From NCBI GenBank assembly GCA_019359635.1, contig JAHHGY010000017.1:1-55721 (forward strand): a stretch of 55,721 nt of DNA, in the 5' to 3' direction. Under the pieces are notes generated by a model, which did not search any database, was not told where the DNA came from, and was given only the letters and a program-made list of their open reading frames with translations. Source of the stretch: Chroococcus sp. CMT-3BRIN-NPC107 (GTDB taxonomy: Bacteria > Cyanobacteriota > Cyanobacteriia > Cyanobacteriales > Chroococcidiopsidaceae). The translations under genes and the position numbers were made by a program. Positions 47,932 to 55,721 of this stretch are shown one piece after another (the stretch's first letter is position 1; each line of letters opens with the position of its first letter).

Positions 47932-48861
47932 ATGAGAATTTTAATTATCGGTGGTACTCGGTTTATTGGCGTGTACTTAACAAAGCTATTGGTAGCTAGT
48001 GGGCATGAAGTCGTCCTATTTAATCGTGGCAACCATCCCGCTCCGGTTGCAGGTGTGAACCAAATTATTGGCGATCGCACTATAGCTGACGACATGACTC
48101 AAAAGCTATCTTCGCAGCACTTTGATGCTATTTTTGACAATAACGGTAGAGAACTATCTGACACTCAACCTCTAGCGGAACTATTTGTCGGCAAAGTGCG
48201 GCATTTTATCTATATGAGTTCGGCTGGGGTTTATTTACCAGCAATGGAATTGCCTCATGTTGAGGGGGATGCAGTAGATCCTAAAAGTCGCCATAAAGGT
48301 AAACATGAAACCGAGGCTTATTTAAGTAAGCTTGGCATTCCCTTTACTTCGATTCGTCCTACTTATATCTACGGGCCGCAAAACTACAATCAGCTAGAAA
48401 GTTGGTTTTTTGACCGCCTAGCGCGCGATCGCCCCCTCCCCATTCCTGGAAATGGCTTGCATATCACTCAATTAGGTCATGTAGAAGATTTAGCTACGGC
48501 AATGACCCAAGTATTAGGCTGCGAGCGGGCAATTGGGCAAATTTATAATGTATCGGGCGATCGCTACGTCACTTTCGACAATTTAGCTCGTGCTTGTGCT
48601 GTAGCTATGGGCAAATCTCCAGAAAACATCCAATTTGTACACTACGATCCAAAAAGCTTTGATTTTGGTAAGCGCAAGGCTTTTCCTTTCCGTACTCAGC
48701 ATTTTTTCGCGGCGATTGGCAAAGCTATGGGCGATTTAGACTGGCAACCTAACTACGATCTAGTTTCTGGATTAAAAGATTCTTTTCACAATGATTATCT
48801 AGCCACAGGTAAAGATAAATTGGAGGTAGATTTTTCTGTAGACGAACAAATTTTGGATTAA
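47932..48861 (+). CDS. NAD-dependent epimerase/dehydratase, CSP41-like
   Basis: The protein of about 309 residues is an extended short-chain dehydrogenase: MRILIIGGTRFIGVYLTKLL with a GGxxxIG nucleotide motif, then VLFNRGNHPAP, FIYMSSAGVYL and FTSIRPTYIYGPQNYNQLE. The usual YxxxK is replaced by a KGKHETEAYL region. This resembles the chloroplast RNA-binding protein CSP41 and its cyanobacterial homologues, which may have lost sugar epimerase activity. The start is ATG 47932; an in-frame TTG at 47926 is possible. It is divergent from the GT4 gene and convergent with pgsA. Confidence 0.85.
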   Translation: MRILIIGGTRFIGVYLTKLLVASGHEVVLFNRGNHPAPVAGVNQIIGDRTIADDMTQKLSSQHFDAIFDNNGRELSDTQPLAELFVGKVRHFIYMSSAGVYLPAMELPHVEGDAVDPKSRHKGKHETEAYLSKLGIPFTSIRPTYIYGPQNYNQLESWFFDRLARDRPLPIPGNGLHITQLGHVEDLATAMTQVLGCERAIGQIYNVSGDRYVTFDNLARACAVAMGKSPENIQFVHYDPKSFDFGKRKAFPFRTQHFFAAIGKAMGDLDWQPNYDLVSGLKDSFHNDYLATGKDKLEVDFSVDEQILD

Positions 48862-48885
48862 TGCTGATGAGGGTGTACTTGCGCC

Positions 48886-49440
48886 CTAAAAAACCCTTCC
48901 GTTTCCAGCCTCTTTTTGTTTGGTGGTAGGCGGCAACACATAAATTACCCCAGAAATCAAAGTCATAGCGACAGAAAACCAAAACGTTACTTGGGCAACA
49001 ATTGCCCAGTTTTCTGGTAGTGGTGCAATCAATAGAGCGATCGCTGCTATTTGACTAATAGTTTTAAGCTTACCCCAAGCATTTGCTCCCACAACGGCAG
49101 TTGCTCCAGTTAAGCCTGGAGTAACGCGCCATCCAGCAATACTTAATTCTCGCACCAATATTAAAAATACTCCCCATGCTGGAACTTGCCCTAGTTGAAT
49201 TAAGGCGAGTAATGGACTAAGTACCAGCAGTTTATCTACTAACGGATCGAGAAATTTACCTAATTCAGTGACTTGGTTAAGTTTGCGCGCTAAGTAACCA
49301 TCCAGCCAATCTGTAGCTGCCGCTACTAAAAAAACCATCGTACTAAAGATGCGAGTCTCCACCGTCGGCACTGCCAAGCAGTAAAGTAAAATTGGCAAAG
49401 CAATCAGCCGAGATAGTGTAATCCAATTAGGTAAATTCAT
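48886..49440 (-). CDS. pgsA: CDP-diacylglycerol-glycerol-3-phosphate 3-phosphatidyltransferase
   Basis: PgsA makes phosphatidylglycerophosphate, the precursor of phosphatidylglycerol, which thylakoid photosystems require. The 184-residue membrane protein has the CDP-alcohol phosphotransferase motif TDWLDGYLARKLNQVTELG followed by KFLDPLVDKLL, with all the conserved Asp residues. It starts MNLPNWITLSRL, as the family does, and has several membrane helices. It converges on the epimerase gene with 24 bases between the stops. Confidence 0.96.
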   Translation of the reverse strand: MNLPNWITLSRLIALPILLYCLAVPTVETRIFSTMVFLVAAATDWLDGYLARKLNQVTELGKFLDPLVDKLLVLSPLLALIQLGQVPAWGVFLILVRELSIAGWRVTPGLTGATAVVGANAWGKLKTISQIAAIALLIAPLPENWAIVAQVTFWFSVAMTLISGVIYVLPPTTKQKEAGNGRVF

Positions 49441-49526
49441 AATTTTAGGTTTTAGTCGCTAGGGGCGATCGTAAACTAAAACCTACCATCACTAAATATT
49501 TAACTATTATTCATCCCACCCTTGGC

Positions 49527-50555
49527 TTATCTACCTAGTACCTCAATATTTACTGGCGCTACACCGCTTTGCATAACTCCTACTATCCGAGCGGCTGCCG
49601 CAGAAAGGTCAATAATCCGTCCTCGGACATGAGGTCCGCGATCGGTAATTCTCACGATTACAGAGCGACCATTGCGGACGTTAGTTACTCGTACTCTCGT
49701 ACCAAAAGGTAAGCTGCGATGGGCGGCAGTCAAACCATTTTGATTGTATCGTTCGCCGTTAGCACTGCGACGACCGTTAAACCCAGGTCCATACCAAGAG
49801 GCCATGCCACGAGAACCTACTTTAACGGCTTGAGCAACAATTTGCTTGGCTTGTTTAATGATTTGAGGTTTTGGCTGCGGTAATCCGGCGATGGCTGTTA
49901 AGGGAGAGCCATTAACCAAAAGTCGGCGCAAGCGATTAGTTACTTGCAAAGCATCTAGTGCTAGATCGTTAGTTGTGTCTGGTAGTAGCGTTTTGGTATC
50001 AATCTCTACCAATTCTTCACTGTTAATTTTGATGGCGTAGCGATCGCTACTTTTCCAACTTACAGTAATTTCCTCAGCATCTAAGCTTGCTAAGTTTATT
50101 TGATTTAACTTGGCTGCAACTGGTGTAGCACGCCACACTGGATTATTGCTGTTTGCTGGGGTAATTTCTTTGCTTAAAACTTTAGCCGTTTCTGTAGTTG
50201 CAACTTTAGTTTGACCGATAGATTTTGTTGTGCTACCAACTTGAGCATCGGCACTCAAGAAGGTTAAAACGGGCAGGTTTTGAATGTATATTGTCGCTGC
50301 TTGATTGTTTGTCCCCACTTGTTTATGGGGTTGAATTCTGGCAATTGCCTTACCATCTGCTCGATTGTTTACTGGGGACTGATACTCACCAACTTTAACT
50401 ACTGGCAAAGAGCCTGTTGCACTGGTGTTAGAAGTCGATGTTATTTGACTGTCTCTTGATTCAACCACCTTCGTCTTTTGGGCAAGGCTTGCCATCGGTA
50501 TTGCTAAAGTAGTTGTCAGCAGGGTGACAGTAGTCCACAAAATTTGTTTATTCAT
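49527..50555 (-). CDS. RlpA-like exported protein with a double-psi beta-barrel domain
   Basis: The 342-residue protein has a signal peptide (LWTTVTLLTTTLAIPMASLA). A central domain of about 220 residues of unknown fold follows. The C-terminal RlpA domain contains GMASWYGPGFNGRRSANGE, LTAAHRSLPFGTRVRVTN and VRITDRGPHVRGRIIDLS. RlpA proteins bind or cut peptidoglycan lacking side peptides and act in septation. No SPOR domain is seen. The start is ATG 50555 (MNKQILW); a longer frame lacks a signal at its start. It is 86 bases upstream of pgsA on the same strand. Confidence 0.88.
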   Translation of the reverse strand: MNKQILWTTVTLLTTTLAIPMASLAQKTKVVESRDSQITSTSNTSATGSLPVVKVGEYQSPVNNRADGKAIARIQPHKQVGTNNQAATIYIQNLPVLTFLSADAQVGSTTKSIGQTKVATTETAKVLSKEITPANSNNPVWRATPVAAKLNQINLASLDAEEITVSWKSSDRYAIKINSEELVEIDTKTLLPDTTNDLALDALQVTNRLRRLLVNGSPLTAIAGLPQPKPQIIKQAKQIVAQAVKVGSRGMASWYGPGFNGRRSANGERYNQNGLTAAHRSLPFGTRVRVTNVRNGRSVIVRITDRGPHVRGRIIDLSAAAARIVGVMQSGVAPVNIEVLGR

Positions 50556-50975
50556 GTATCCGTTGTGTTGACAGTTTGCAGTTAAGTCAGTATTGGAGCT
50601 ATTGCCTTTGAGCAACCATTTATCTCCCCAAACTCGGACTCGTTATGTCTTTATTTTTTGATTAACAACTGCAACAGACTAGCACGAAGGTTTTGCGTTG
50701 GGGATCAGTGATTCAACGCAAAAAGCCTAAAATTAATCTACTCTTTTGACAGAGGACGATAGATTAAAGGCAGGCTAAGCAATGGTTTCCGGGCTTCTAT
50801 CCTTACTACTTAAATTAAAATATCTTTACAAAAATTTACAAAACTTAGGGAACTTGCTAGGCTTGCTATTATCTGCTGTGGAATGGATAGATTAGGGTAA
50901 TAGCAAAGTTAATAGCTGATAGATTTGTAAAATACATCGTGAATCGGCGATCGCAATTAAGGCAATTTTGAGTTT
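50556..50975. other. Divergent intergenic region with an inverted repeat
   Basis: A 420-base region lies between the RlpA-like gene (minus) and purM (plus). TTTTGCGTTG at 50691-50700 and CAACGCAAAA at 50714-50723 are perfect inverted arms around a 13-base loop, within the probable RlpA leader. Both promoters should be here. No purine riboswitch pattern was recognised before purM. Confidence 0.4.
50691..50723. repeat. 10-base inverted repeat upstream of the RlpA-like gene
   Basis: The arms TTTTGCGTTG and CAACGCAAAA enclose 13 bases. The hairpin lies about 135 bases upstream of the RlpA-like ATG and 250 bases upstream of purM. An attenuator-type hairpin or an operator are both possible. Confidence 0.55.
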
Positions 50976-52010
50976 ATGGATTATCGAGAGGCAGGGGTAG
51001 ATGTTGAAGCTGGGAGAGCGTTTGTAGAGAAAATCCGCAATTTAGTTCGTAGCACTTATAGACCAGAAGTAATCGGAGGATTGGGGGGGTTTAGCGGTTG
51101 CTTTGAGCTACCTGGAGGCTTTAAAGAGCCAGTTTTGGTTTCTGGAACCGATGGAGTAGGCACGAAATTAAAATTAGCTCAAGTTCTTAATTGTCATCAC
51201 ACCGTAGGCATAGACTTAGTAGCAATGTGTGTAAATGACGTATTAACGGCAGGAGCAGAGCCTTTATTTTTCTTGGACTATTTAGCGACAGGTAAGTTAC
51301 AAAGCGAACAACTAGCAGCAGTAGTTACCGGGATCGGCGCGGGATGCAAAATAGCTGGGTGTGCATTGCTAGGAGGCGAGACAGCCGAAATGCCTGGTTT
51401 TTATCAATCGGGAGAGTACGATTTGGCTGGCTTTTGTGTAGGCATCGTAGAAAAAAGCCGGATGTTAGATAGATCCCAAGTCAAAATAGGTGACAAAGCG
51501 ATCGCTCTAGCTAGTGACGGCATACATAGTAATGGTTTTAGCTTAGTACGCAAAATTGTTGATGAGAGCAAATATGACTGGACAAGTCACGTCAGCGAGC
51601 AAGATACGCGCAGTTTAGGAGAGATACTTCTCACTCCAACACGCATATATGTTAAACCCGTGCTTGCTGCTTTAGCTAAAGGGCTAGAAATTCACGGCAT
51701 GGCTCACATTACGGGTGGAGGATTGCCAGAAAATTTACCTCGTTGTTTAGGAGAAAATCAATCTGTACGAGTAGATTGTCATAGTTGGACAATTCCACCA
51801 ATTTTTAAATGGTTGGCTGAAGTTGGTAATGTTAGCAACTTAGTAATGTTTGATACCTTTAATATGGGAATTGGGTTTGTTTTATTAGTACCGCCAACCC
51901 AAGCAACACAAACAATTTCGTGGTTTAATTCTCAAGAAATTGCCGCCTATGAAATTGGAGAAGTAATTGCTGGAATGGGTACATTGGAAGGAATAGCAGA
52001 ATTTTGTTGA
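50976..52010 (+). CDS. purM: Phosphoribosylformylglycinamidine cyclo-ligase (AIR synthase)
   Basis: PurM closes the imidazole ring in purine synthesis using ATP. The 344-residue protein starts [20 protein letters not shown], the family N-terminus. It has [68 protein letters not shown] and [15 protein letters not shown]. It is full length. It has its own promoter and no purine gene beside it; purC is 39 kb away. Confidence 0.97.
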   Translation: MDYREAGVDVEAGRAFVEKIRNLVRSTYRPEVIGGLGGFSGCFELPGGFKEPVLVSGTDGVGTKLKLAQVLNCHHTVGIDLVAMCVNDVLTAGAEPLFFLDYLATGKLQSEQLAAVVTGIGAGCKIAGCALLGGETAEMPGFYQSGEYDLAGFCVGIVEKSRMLDRSQVKIGDKAIALASDGIHSNGFSLVRKIVDESKYDWTSHVSEQDTRSLGEILLTPTRIYVKPVLAALAKGLEIHGMAHITGGGLPENLPRCLGENQSVRVDCHSWTIPPIFKWLAEVGNVSNLVMFDTFNMGIGFVLLVPPTQATQTISWFNSQEIAAYEIGEVIAGMGTLEGIAEFC

Positions 52011-52493
52011 TAGAATTTGACCGCGTTTATATTACAATAGGATGACATTTTTTGACCGCAAGAAAACCGAAAATGCGGAGAGATCGCATCTAGCTACCGA
52101 GGTATTTTTCAATCGCTCTTGCAAATTAGTCTTACTTACGCTAAAAAGATAAGTGAGCAAAGTGATAATCTAATCCCGTTCGTACGTAAAAGCTACGGAT
52201 TACAAGGCAAAACTTCCTACAATTGACTGCTCAGGACTAGCGCGAAATTACCGTCATTAGACAAGCTACAAATATTACTTAGTTTCATTCAATTAAGAAT
52301 GTTAGTAACCTATGCTACCTAAGTATTATTTCTGCTGAATATCTTTACATGAACTTTACAAAAACCGAAAATCCCAGTAATCTTAATGAAGATTCTGCAA
52401 GGCTAGGTTAAAAGCCTATCCGTATTTTCAGTTGAGAGTTTATATTCATAGTAACCTTACGTAATTCTACGGTTCCTTTATTGCAGGTCAGTT
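52011..52493. other. Intergenic region upstream of a sugar transferase
   Basis: A 483-base AT-rich gap lies between purM and the second sugar transferase. A short hairpin AATCTT/AAGATT lies near 52380-52396. TTTGACCGC occurs twice near the purM end. No reading frame with protein-like composition, tRNA or known small RNA was seen. The length suggests a regulated promoter or long leader for the polysaccharide gene. Confidence 0.4.
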
Positions 52494-53180
52494 ATGACAA
52501 TGTATCAAGCACCGTTCCCCACCGCATTCAATGCGACATCATCTAAATCGGCGGAACAGCAAAGTTCTCCTCCACACCGTTCAGCAACATCAGTATTCAA
52601 ACGCTGTTTAGATATTGTTGGCAGTTTGGTTGGAATATTAATCTTAGCGATAGTATACGTACCAGTGGCGATCGCTATCAAACTAGATAGCCCAGGGTCA
52701 GTAATGTATAGCCAAGAGCGCTACGGGCTTCAAGGACGTACCTTCAAGATTCGCAAGTTCCGGTCTATGGTCGCAAATGCTGATGCACTAAAAGACCAAG
52801 TACAAAATGAAGCATCGGGTCAAATATTTAAAAATAAGCAAGATCCGCGAGTCACTAGAGTAGGTCGTATCCTCCGCAGTACAAGCTTAGATGAACTTCC
52901 TCAATTTTTGAATGTCTTGGTTGGTGAAATGAGTTTAGTGGGAACCCGCCCGCCTACTGGTGATGAGGTAGCCCTTTATAACGATCGTCATTGGCAGCGC
53001 TTAAATGTTAAACCAGGTTTAACGGGAGAGTGGCAAGTGAACGGGCGTTCTAGCATTAAAGATTTTGAAGAAATTGTCAACCTAGATTTGCGCTATCAAA
53101 CTCAGTGGCATCCTTTGTACGATATATTCGTGATTTTGAAGACAATTTATGTTTTAGTTGCCAGAGTAGGCGCGTTTTAA
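52494..53180 (+). CDS. Polyprenyl-phosphate sugar-1-phosphate transferase, second copy
   Basis: The 228-residue protein has a polar N-terminal stretch, one membrane helix (IVGSLVGILILAIVYVPVAI) and the sugar transferase domain: YSQERYGLQGRTFKIRKFRS, LRSTSLDELPQFLNVLVGEM, VGTRPP and TGEWQVNGRSS. Like the 45.6 kb gene it lacks the multi-helix domain of long WbaP-type enzymes. It has GTRPPT and GEWQVNGRSS where the other has GPRPLV and GLWQVSGRND, so the two probably prefer different sugars or pathways. The start is ATG 52494; a second ATG lies two codons on. Confidence 0.9.
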   Translation: MTMYQAPFPTAFNATSSKSAEQQSSPPHRSATSVFKRCLDIVGSLVGILILAIVYVPVAIAIKLDSPGSVMYSQERYGLQGRTFKIRKFRSMVANADALKDQVQNEASGQIFKNKQDPRVTRVGRILRSTSLDELPQFLNVLVGEMSLVGTRPPTGDEVALYNDRHWQRLNVKPGLTGEWQVNGRSSIKDFEEIVNLDLRYQTQWHPLYDIFVILKTIYVLVARVGAF

Positions 53181-53309
53181 TAACTAATATTTTCTGGCTG
53201 TAAGATGAAGGTAGAGTAGTTTAATAAACTTCTTGCCCTTCATTTTCCGTACCAAGCTTTAACTGAAAAAGCAGGAAGATTTGATAATATCCTCCCACTT
53301 CAAAATTTA

Positions 53310-54308
53310 CTAAATATGCCTTCGTTGATGCCAATTCCAAGCGTGAGTCAATATTTCTTTTAAGGCTGGGTATTTAGGTTCCCAGCCTAAAATATTTCTA
53401 GCTTTATCACTGCTACCAACAAGAACAGGCGGATCTCCCGGACGGCGATCGCTCATCACTACTTTTATCTCTCGTCCTGTGACGGCTCTTGCTGTATCAA
53501 TTGCTTCTTTGACAGAAAATCCTTGACCGTTCCCTAAATTAAATACGGCAGAATTTCCCCCATTTAATAAGTATTCTAAGCCCAAGATATGAGCATCGGC
53601 TAAATCTGTGACGTGAATATAATCGCGGATGCAGGTTCCATCGGAGGTAGGATAATCAGTGCCGAAAATCGACACCGAATCGCGTTTACCTAGCGCTGCC
53701 ATCAACACTAAAGGTAGCAGATGAGTTTCGGGGTTGTGATCTTCTCCTAGCAAGCCGTTAGGATCGGCTCCGGCGGCATTGAAGTAGCGAAAACAAACAG
53801 ATTTTAAACCGTAAGCTACATCAAAATCTTGCAAAATTCGCTCCACCATCAATTTAGTAGCGCCGTAGGGATTAATCGGATTTTGGGAGTGATCTTCGGT
53901 TATTGGGACGGTATGAGGTACACCGTAAGTAGCGCAAGTAGAAGAAAACACAAACTGTTTAATTGAAGCAGCAATCATTGCTTCTAACAAAGTTATCGTT
54001 CCAATTACATTATTACGATAGTATTTAGCCGGATCGGTGACAGATTCTCCTACATAAGCGTAGGCGGAAAAGTGCATGACTGCGGCAATATTACGACTGG
54101 CAAATAGTTTATCAAGCAAAGAGCGATCGCTAATATCACCAACAATTAGCTCTGCTTTGAGGACATTCTCTACTAAGTCTCGATGTCCGTAAACCAAGTT
54201 ATCGAGAATAATTACTTCATAACCTGCATTCATTAAAGCAAGCACTGCATGGGAGCCAATATATCCTGCTCCTCCTGTAACTAAAATAGTAGGTTTTACA
54301 GGTGTCAT
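53310..54308 (-). CDS. galE: UDP-glucose 4-epimerase
   Basis: GalE interconverts UDP-glucose and UDP-galactose, feeding galactolipids and polysaccharides. The 332-residue protein begins with the NAD fold [20 protein letters not shown] and has HFSAYAYVGESVTDPAKYYR, the Ser/Tyr/Lys set in FSSTCATYGVP and NPYGATKLMVERIL, YFNAAGADPNGLLGEDH and CIRDYIHVTDLA. GAGAAAAA lies just before its ATG. It is convergent with the second sugar transferase, and a strong terminator separates it from the tmRNA gene upstream. Confidence 0.97.
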   Translation of the reverse strand: MTPVKPTILVTGGAGYIGSHAVLALMNAGYEVIILDNLVYGHRDLVENVLKAELIVGDISDRSLLDKLFASRNIAAVMHFSAYAYVGESVTDPAKYYRNNVIGTITLLEAMIAASIKQFVFSSTCATYGVPHTVPITEDHSQNPINPYGATKLMVERILQDFDVAYGLKSVCFRYFNAAGADPNGLLGEDHNPETHLLPLVLMAALGKRDSVSIFGTDYPTSDGTCIRDYIHVTDLADAHILGLEYLLNGGNSAVFNLGNGQGFSVKEAIDTARAVTGREIKVVMSDRRPGDPPVLVGSSDKARNILGWEPKYPALKEILTHAWNWHQRRHI

Positions 54309-54364
54309 TTTTTCTCCTTTTTACCTCAACTTTACTTAGTTTAATCGATGTGTCTTACTAAACA

Positions 54365-54399
54365 AAAAATCCATCTAGCAAAATGCTAGATGGATTTTT
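54365..54399 (-). terminator. Strong terminator of the tmRNA gene
   Basis: The 16-base arm AAAAATCCATCTAGCA at 54365-54380 is exactly complementary to 54384-54399 around a 3-base loop. On the minus strand it lies 7 bases past the tmRNA 3' end and ends in a T run. This is a textbook intrinsic terminator, able to work in both directions. Confidence 0.9.
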
Positions 54400-54406
54400 A
54401 GATTTA

Positions 54407-54790
54407 TGGAGCTTACGGGAATTGAACCCGTGTCCAAATTGGGTATTGACTCCCCGTTCATTCACAGGTTTATCCTATCTAATCCTCAAGGCGGGAACCG
54501 TCCCTTATCCCGGACGGTGGGATGCACTGGTTAAGTCTTAACTAGCAAGCCACCCAGAGAACATTTGCTAGAGCATCCGTTGGGGGTTGGTCTATAGTCC
54601 TTAACGGAGTCAAACTATAGACGCTCACATTAGACGAGAGTTTTTAGGCTACGGCTACTGCTTTACGAGCGAAAGGAACGATGTTGTTCGCATTTACTTT
54701 TTTTTGAGTCTTTGATTTACGAGAGGAAACTCGCTCTCGACCTGCATCACAGAGTAGCTTTCGCCAACCTGTCGAAACCTTTAAAGCCCC
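54407..54790 (-). ncRNA. ssrA: tmRNA (ssrA)
   Basis: On the minus strand the RNA begins GGGGCTTTAAAGGTTTCGAC, the conserved tmRNA 5' end. It finishes with a T arm and acceptor (GGGTTCAATTCCC, then AAGCTCCA) whose last seven bases pair with the first seven. The tag frame reads ANNIVPFARKAVAVA and stops at TAA; the ANNIV start is characteristic of cyanobacteria. The tag is added to proteins on stalled ribosomes and marks them for Clp proteases. About 384 bases, one piece, no permuted form. CCA is not encoded. Confidence 0.97.
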
Positions 54791-54800
54791 GTGTTCTTTT

Positions 54801-54806
54801 ATTATA
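54801..54806 (-). promoter_or_regulatory. tmRNA promoter -10 box
   Basis: On the minus strand TATAAT ends 10 bases before the first G of the tmRNA. No good TTGACA lies 17 bases further upstream. The perfect -10 and its position support a sigma-70 promoter for ssrA. Confidence 0.65.
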
Positions 54807-54879
54807 GTTCGTTATTAGAGAATTGACATTTGTAGTGGTTGAATAACTTATTTTGCTTCTTGGTTGCCAATAACAACCT

Positions 54880-55000
54880 CTAGCTCAGGTCTTCTAGGGT
54901 TTGCAGTTGAATACTTCCCGATTTCGACTTAGCGATCGCATTCAAGAGGCGACGAGCATTAGCAGGGTTTGGGAGTATAGAAGCTCCTACGGCGTTGGAT
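54880..55000 (-). pseudogene. Possible remnant of a Phd/YefM-type antitoxin C-terminus
   Basis: The minus strand encodes LPNPANARRLLNAIAKSKSG followed by SIQLQTLEDLS and a stop at 54880. This resembles the toxin-binding C-terminus of Phd/YefM-family antitoxins (NPANA-RLL pattern, acidic end). No matching N-terminal DNA-binding domain precedes it in frame: upstream the frame is overlapped by the plus-strand gene at 55052. No toxin gene follows. The identification is from memory of the pattern and is weak. Confidence 0.25.
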
Positions 55001-55051
55001 AGAGCAATCGCGCTAATTAAATAGAAGACTGACGAAAAGTTATTTAGAACT

Positions 55052-55492
55052 ATGATTTCATGTAAAGGTGTAGACAATAATATTGTTGAAGTCGATGGTA
55101 TTTGCTTTGACGCATTAATGCCAGAGCGATTAATGGCTATTCCTCCAATCAAATCCTACAACTACGTTTCCTTGCAGCTTGGCATTCGTGTTACAAATAA
55201 TACTTCAAGCCACTTTCGCTTCTGCTTCTACAATGGTTTTTGTCTTTTACCAAACATATTAGACGCTAACAAGCAAGTCATTTTTAGAGGTTACGACTGC
55301 GATCGCTCTATTGAACCATTTACTTCTGACTTGTTATTAGTGCTACCTGGAGAGGATTTAATTTTTTACCCAGAAGTATTTCTTTATTGGCAACAAAATC
55401 CTAAAAAAAAGCGCTCTCAAAAGCTTAAACTTAGTGTTTCTTTTAAAGAAAGTGATAGTTGGGTTTTTGATATTAATCCGGGTGTTTATTAA
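55052..55492 (+). CDS. Hypothetical protein, probable beta-sandwich
   Basis: The 146-residue protein (MISCKGVDNNIVEVDGICFD) has alternating hydrophobic strands (YVSLQLGIRVTNN, FRFCFYNGFCLLPN, LKLSVSFKES, WVFDINPGVY), suggesting an all-beta domain, and no signal peptide. I do not recognise a family with certainty, though similar short proteins occur in cyanobacteria. No clear Shine-Dalgarno is present before ATG 55052. Its base composition matches the neighbours. Confidence 0.6.
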   Translation: MISCKGVDNNIVEVDGICFDALMPERLMAIPPIKSYNYVSLQLGIRVTNNTSSHFRFCFYNGFCLLPNILDANKQVIFRGYDCDRSIEPFTSDLLLVLPGEDLIFYPEVFLYWQQNPKKKRSQKLKLSVSFKESDSWVFDINPGVY

Positions 55493-55525
55493 GTACAGTT
55501 CACTTACAAACAAGAATCTACACAA

Positions 55526-55621
55526 ATGGCAACCTTCGACTACTGGGATAGTATGGAACAAACTATATCGCCAGAATGTTGGGTTGGGGAGGTGATACCA
55601 AGTTGCGTTCTAACAAAGTAG
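55526..55621 (+). CDS. Possible 31-residue frame, uncertain
   Basis: ATG 55526 opens MATFDYWDSMEQTISPECWV and stops at TAG 55621. No ribosome site is seen. From 55576 another frame stays open to the window edge. The two may be parts of one gene broken by a frameshift, or unrelated. Confidence 0.2.
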   Translation: MATFDYWDSMEQTISPECWVGEVIPSCVLTK

Positions 55622-55721
55622 TTATAGATGAGGGAAGAAAGTTAGAGAGCGAAGGCGGTCTGGGTCGCAGCAAAGTTCTAATAGACCTAAACGCGCGTTC
55701 ATCTTCAACCTTGTCCAAAGA
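55576..55721 (+). CDS. Partial open frame running off the window
   Basis: ATG 55576 begins MLGWGGDTKLRSNKVVIDEG and the frame is open to the last base, 48 codons, with a lysine- and arginine-rich composition (GRKLESEGGLGRSKVLIDLN). No family is recognised. It overlaps the 31-residue frame in another phase. It cannot be judged without the sequence beyond the edge. Confidence 0.25.
   Translation, partial: MLGWGGDTKLRSNKVVIDEGRKLESEGGLGRSKVLIDLNARSSSTLSK

Noticed and set aside
50724..50975. Purine riboswitch before purM
   Set aside because: No conserved purine aptamer junction sequence or pairing pattern was found.

Overview
The window is chromosomal DNA from a cyanobacterium. The HIP1 octamer GCGATCGC recurs in genes, spacers and one terminator loop. 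Many genes are cyanobacterial hallmarks: the fused pantothenate/CMP kinase gene, the phytoene desaturase-phytoene synthase pair with a 17-base overlap, a LrtA-type ribosome hibernation factor, a SigG-like sigma factor with its membrane anti-sigma, and a tmRNA whose tag begins ANNIV. The sequence does not fix the genus. Gene density is high and most content is conserved core genome. Recent mobile DNA shows mainly at the left edge, where a probable IS982-type element ends inside a Uma2 nuclease gene.

Layout. 1-5.4 kb: IS end, broken uma2, lipB, lrtA/hpf with a long leader, prxQ, an HtrA-type protease and two small membrane proteins. 5.4-11.7 kb: an RDD/pentapeptide-repeat membrane protein and a large HAMP-PAS-GAF-GGDEF-EAL sensor. 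11.7-19.8 kb: purC, then the outer-membrane run omp85-lpxC-fabZ-lpxA-lpxB with single-base overlaps at two junctions, then a DNA cytosine methyltransferase abutting lpxB that has no ordinary start codon. 19.8-28.2 kb: leuS, a GGCT-family protein, anti-sigma and ECF sigma factor, ComFB, an M23 peptidase, a retropepsin-like protease and a small exported protein. 28.2-37.5 kb: a PhoX-like Tat-exported phosphatase behind a possible MITE, panC/cmk, superoxide dismutase, a 75-residue protein next to ppk, and an outer-membrane-like protein. 37.5-43.3 kb: an ABC solute-binding protein, tRNA-Ser(GCT), crtB and crtP, a lone sugar-type ABC permease, and a formyl-THF cyclo-ligase that appears to start at ATT.

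43.3-54.3 kb is rich in polysaccharide genes (fcl, gmd, two polyprenyl-phosphate sugar transferases, a GT4 glycosyltransferase, galE). Interspersed are a CSP41-like epimerase, pgsA, an RlpA-like protein and purM. The last 1.5 kb holds the tmRNA gene on the minus strand, a possible antitoxin remnant, one unknown protein and small frame-broken reading frames that run off the end.

The lpx, omp85, galE, sugar-transferase, rlpA and M23 genes all serve the cell envelope. The GGDEF/EAL sensor and ComFB both belong to cyclic-di-GMP signalling. No complete undescribed multi-gene system was found. The most unusual signals are two genes whose conserved N-termini extend upstream of any ATG/GTG/TTG (the methyltransferase near 18.56 kb and the folate enzyme near 43.23 kb), a perfect 26-base palindrome, a MITE-like 130-base element and a nest of overlapping small reading frames.
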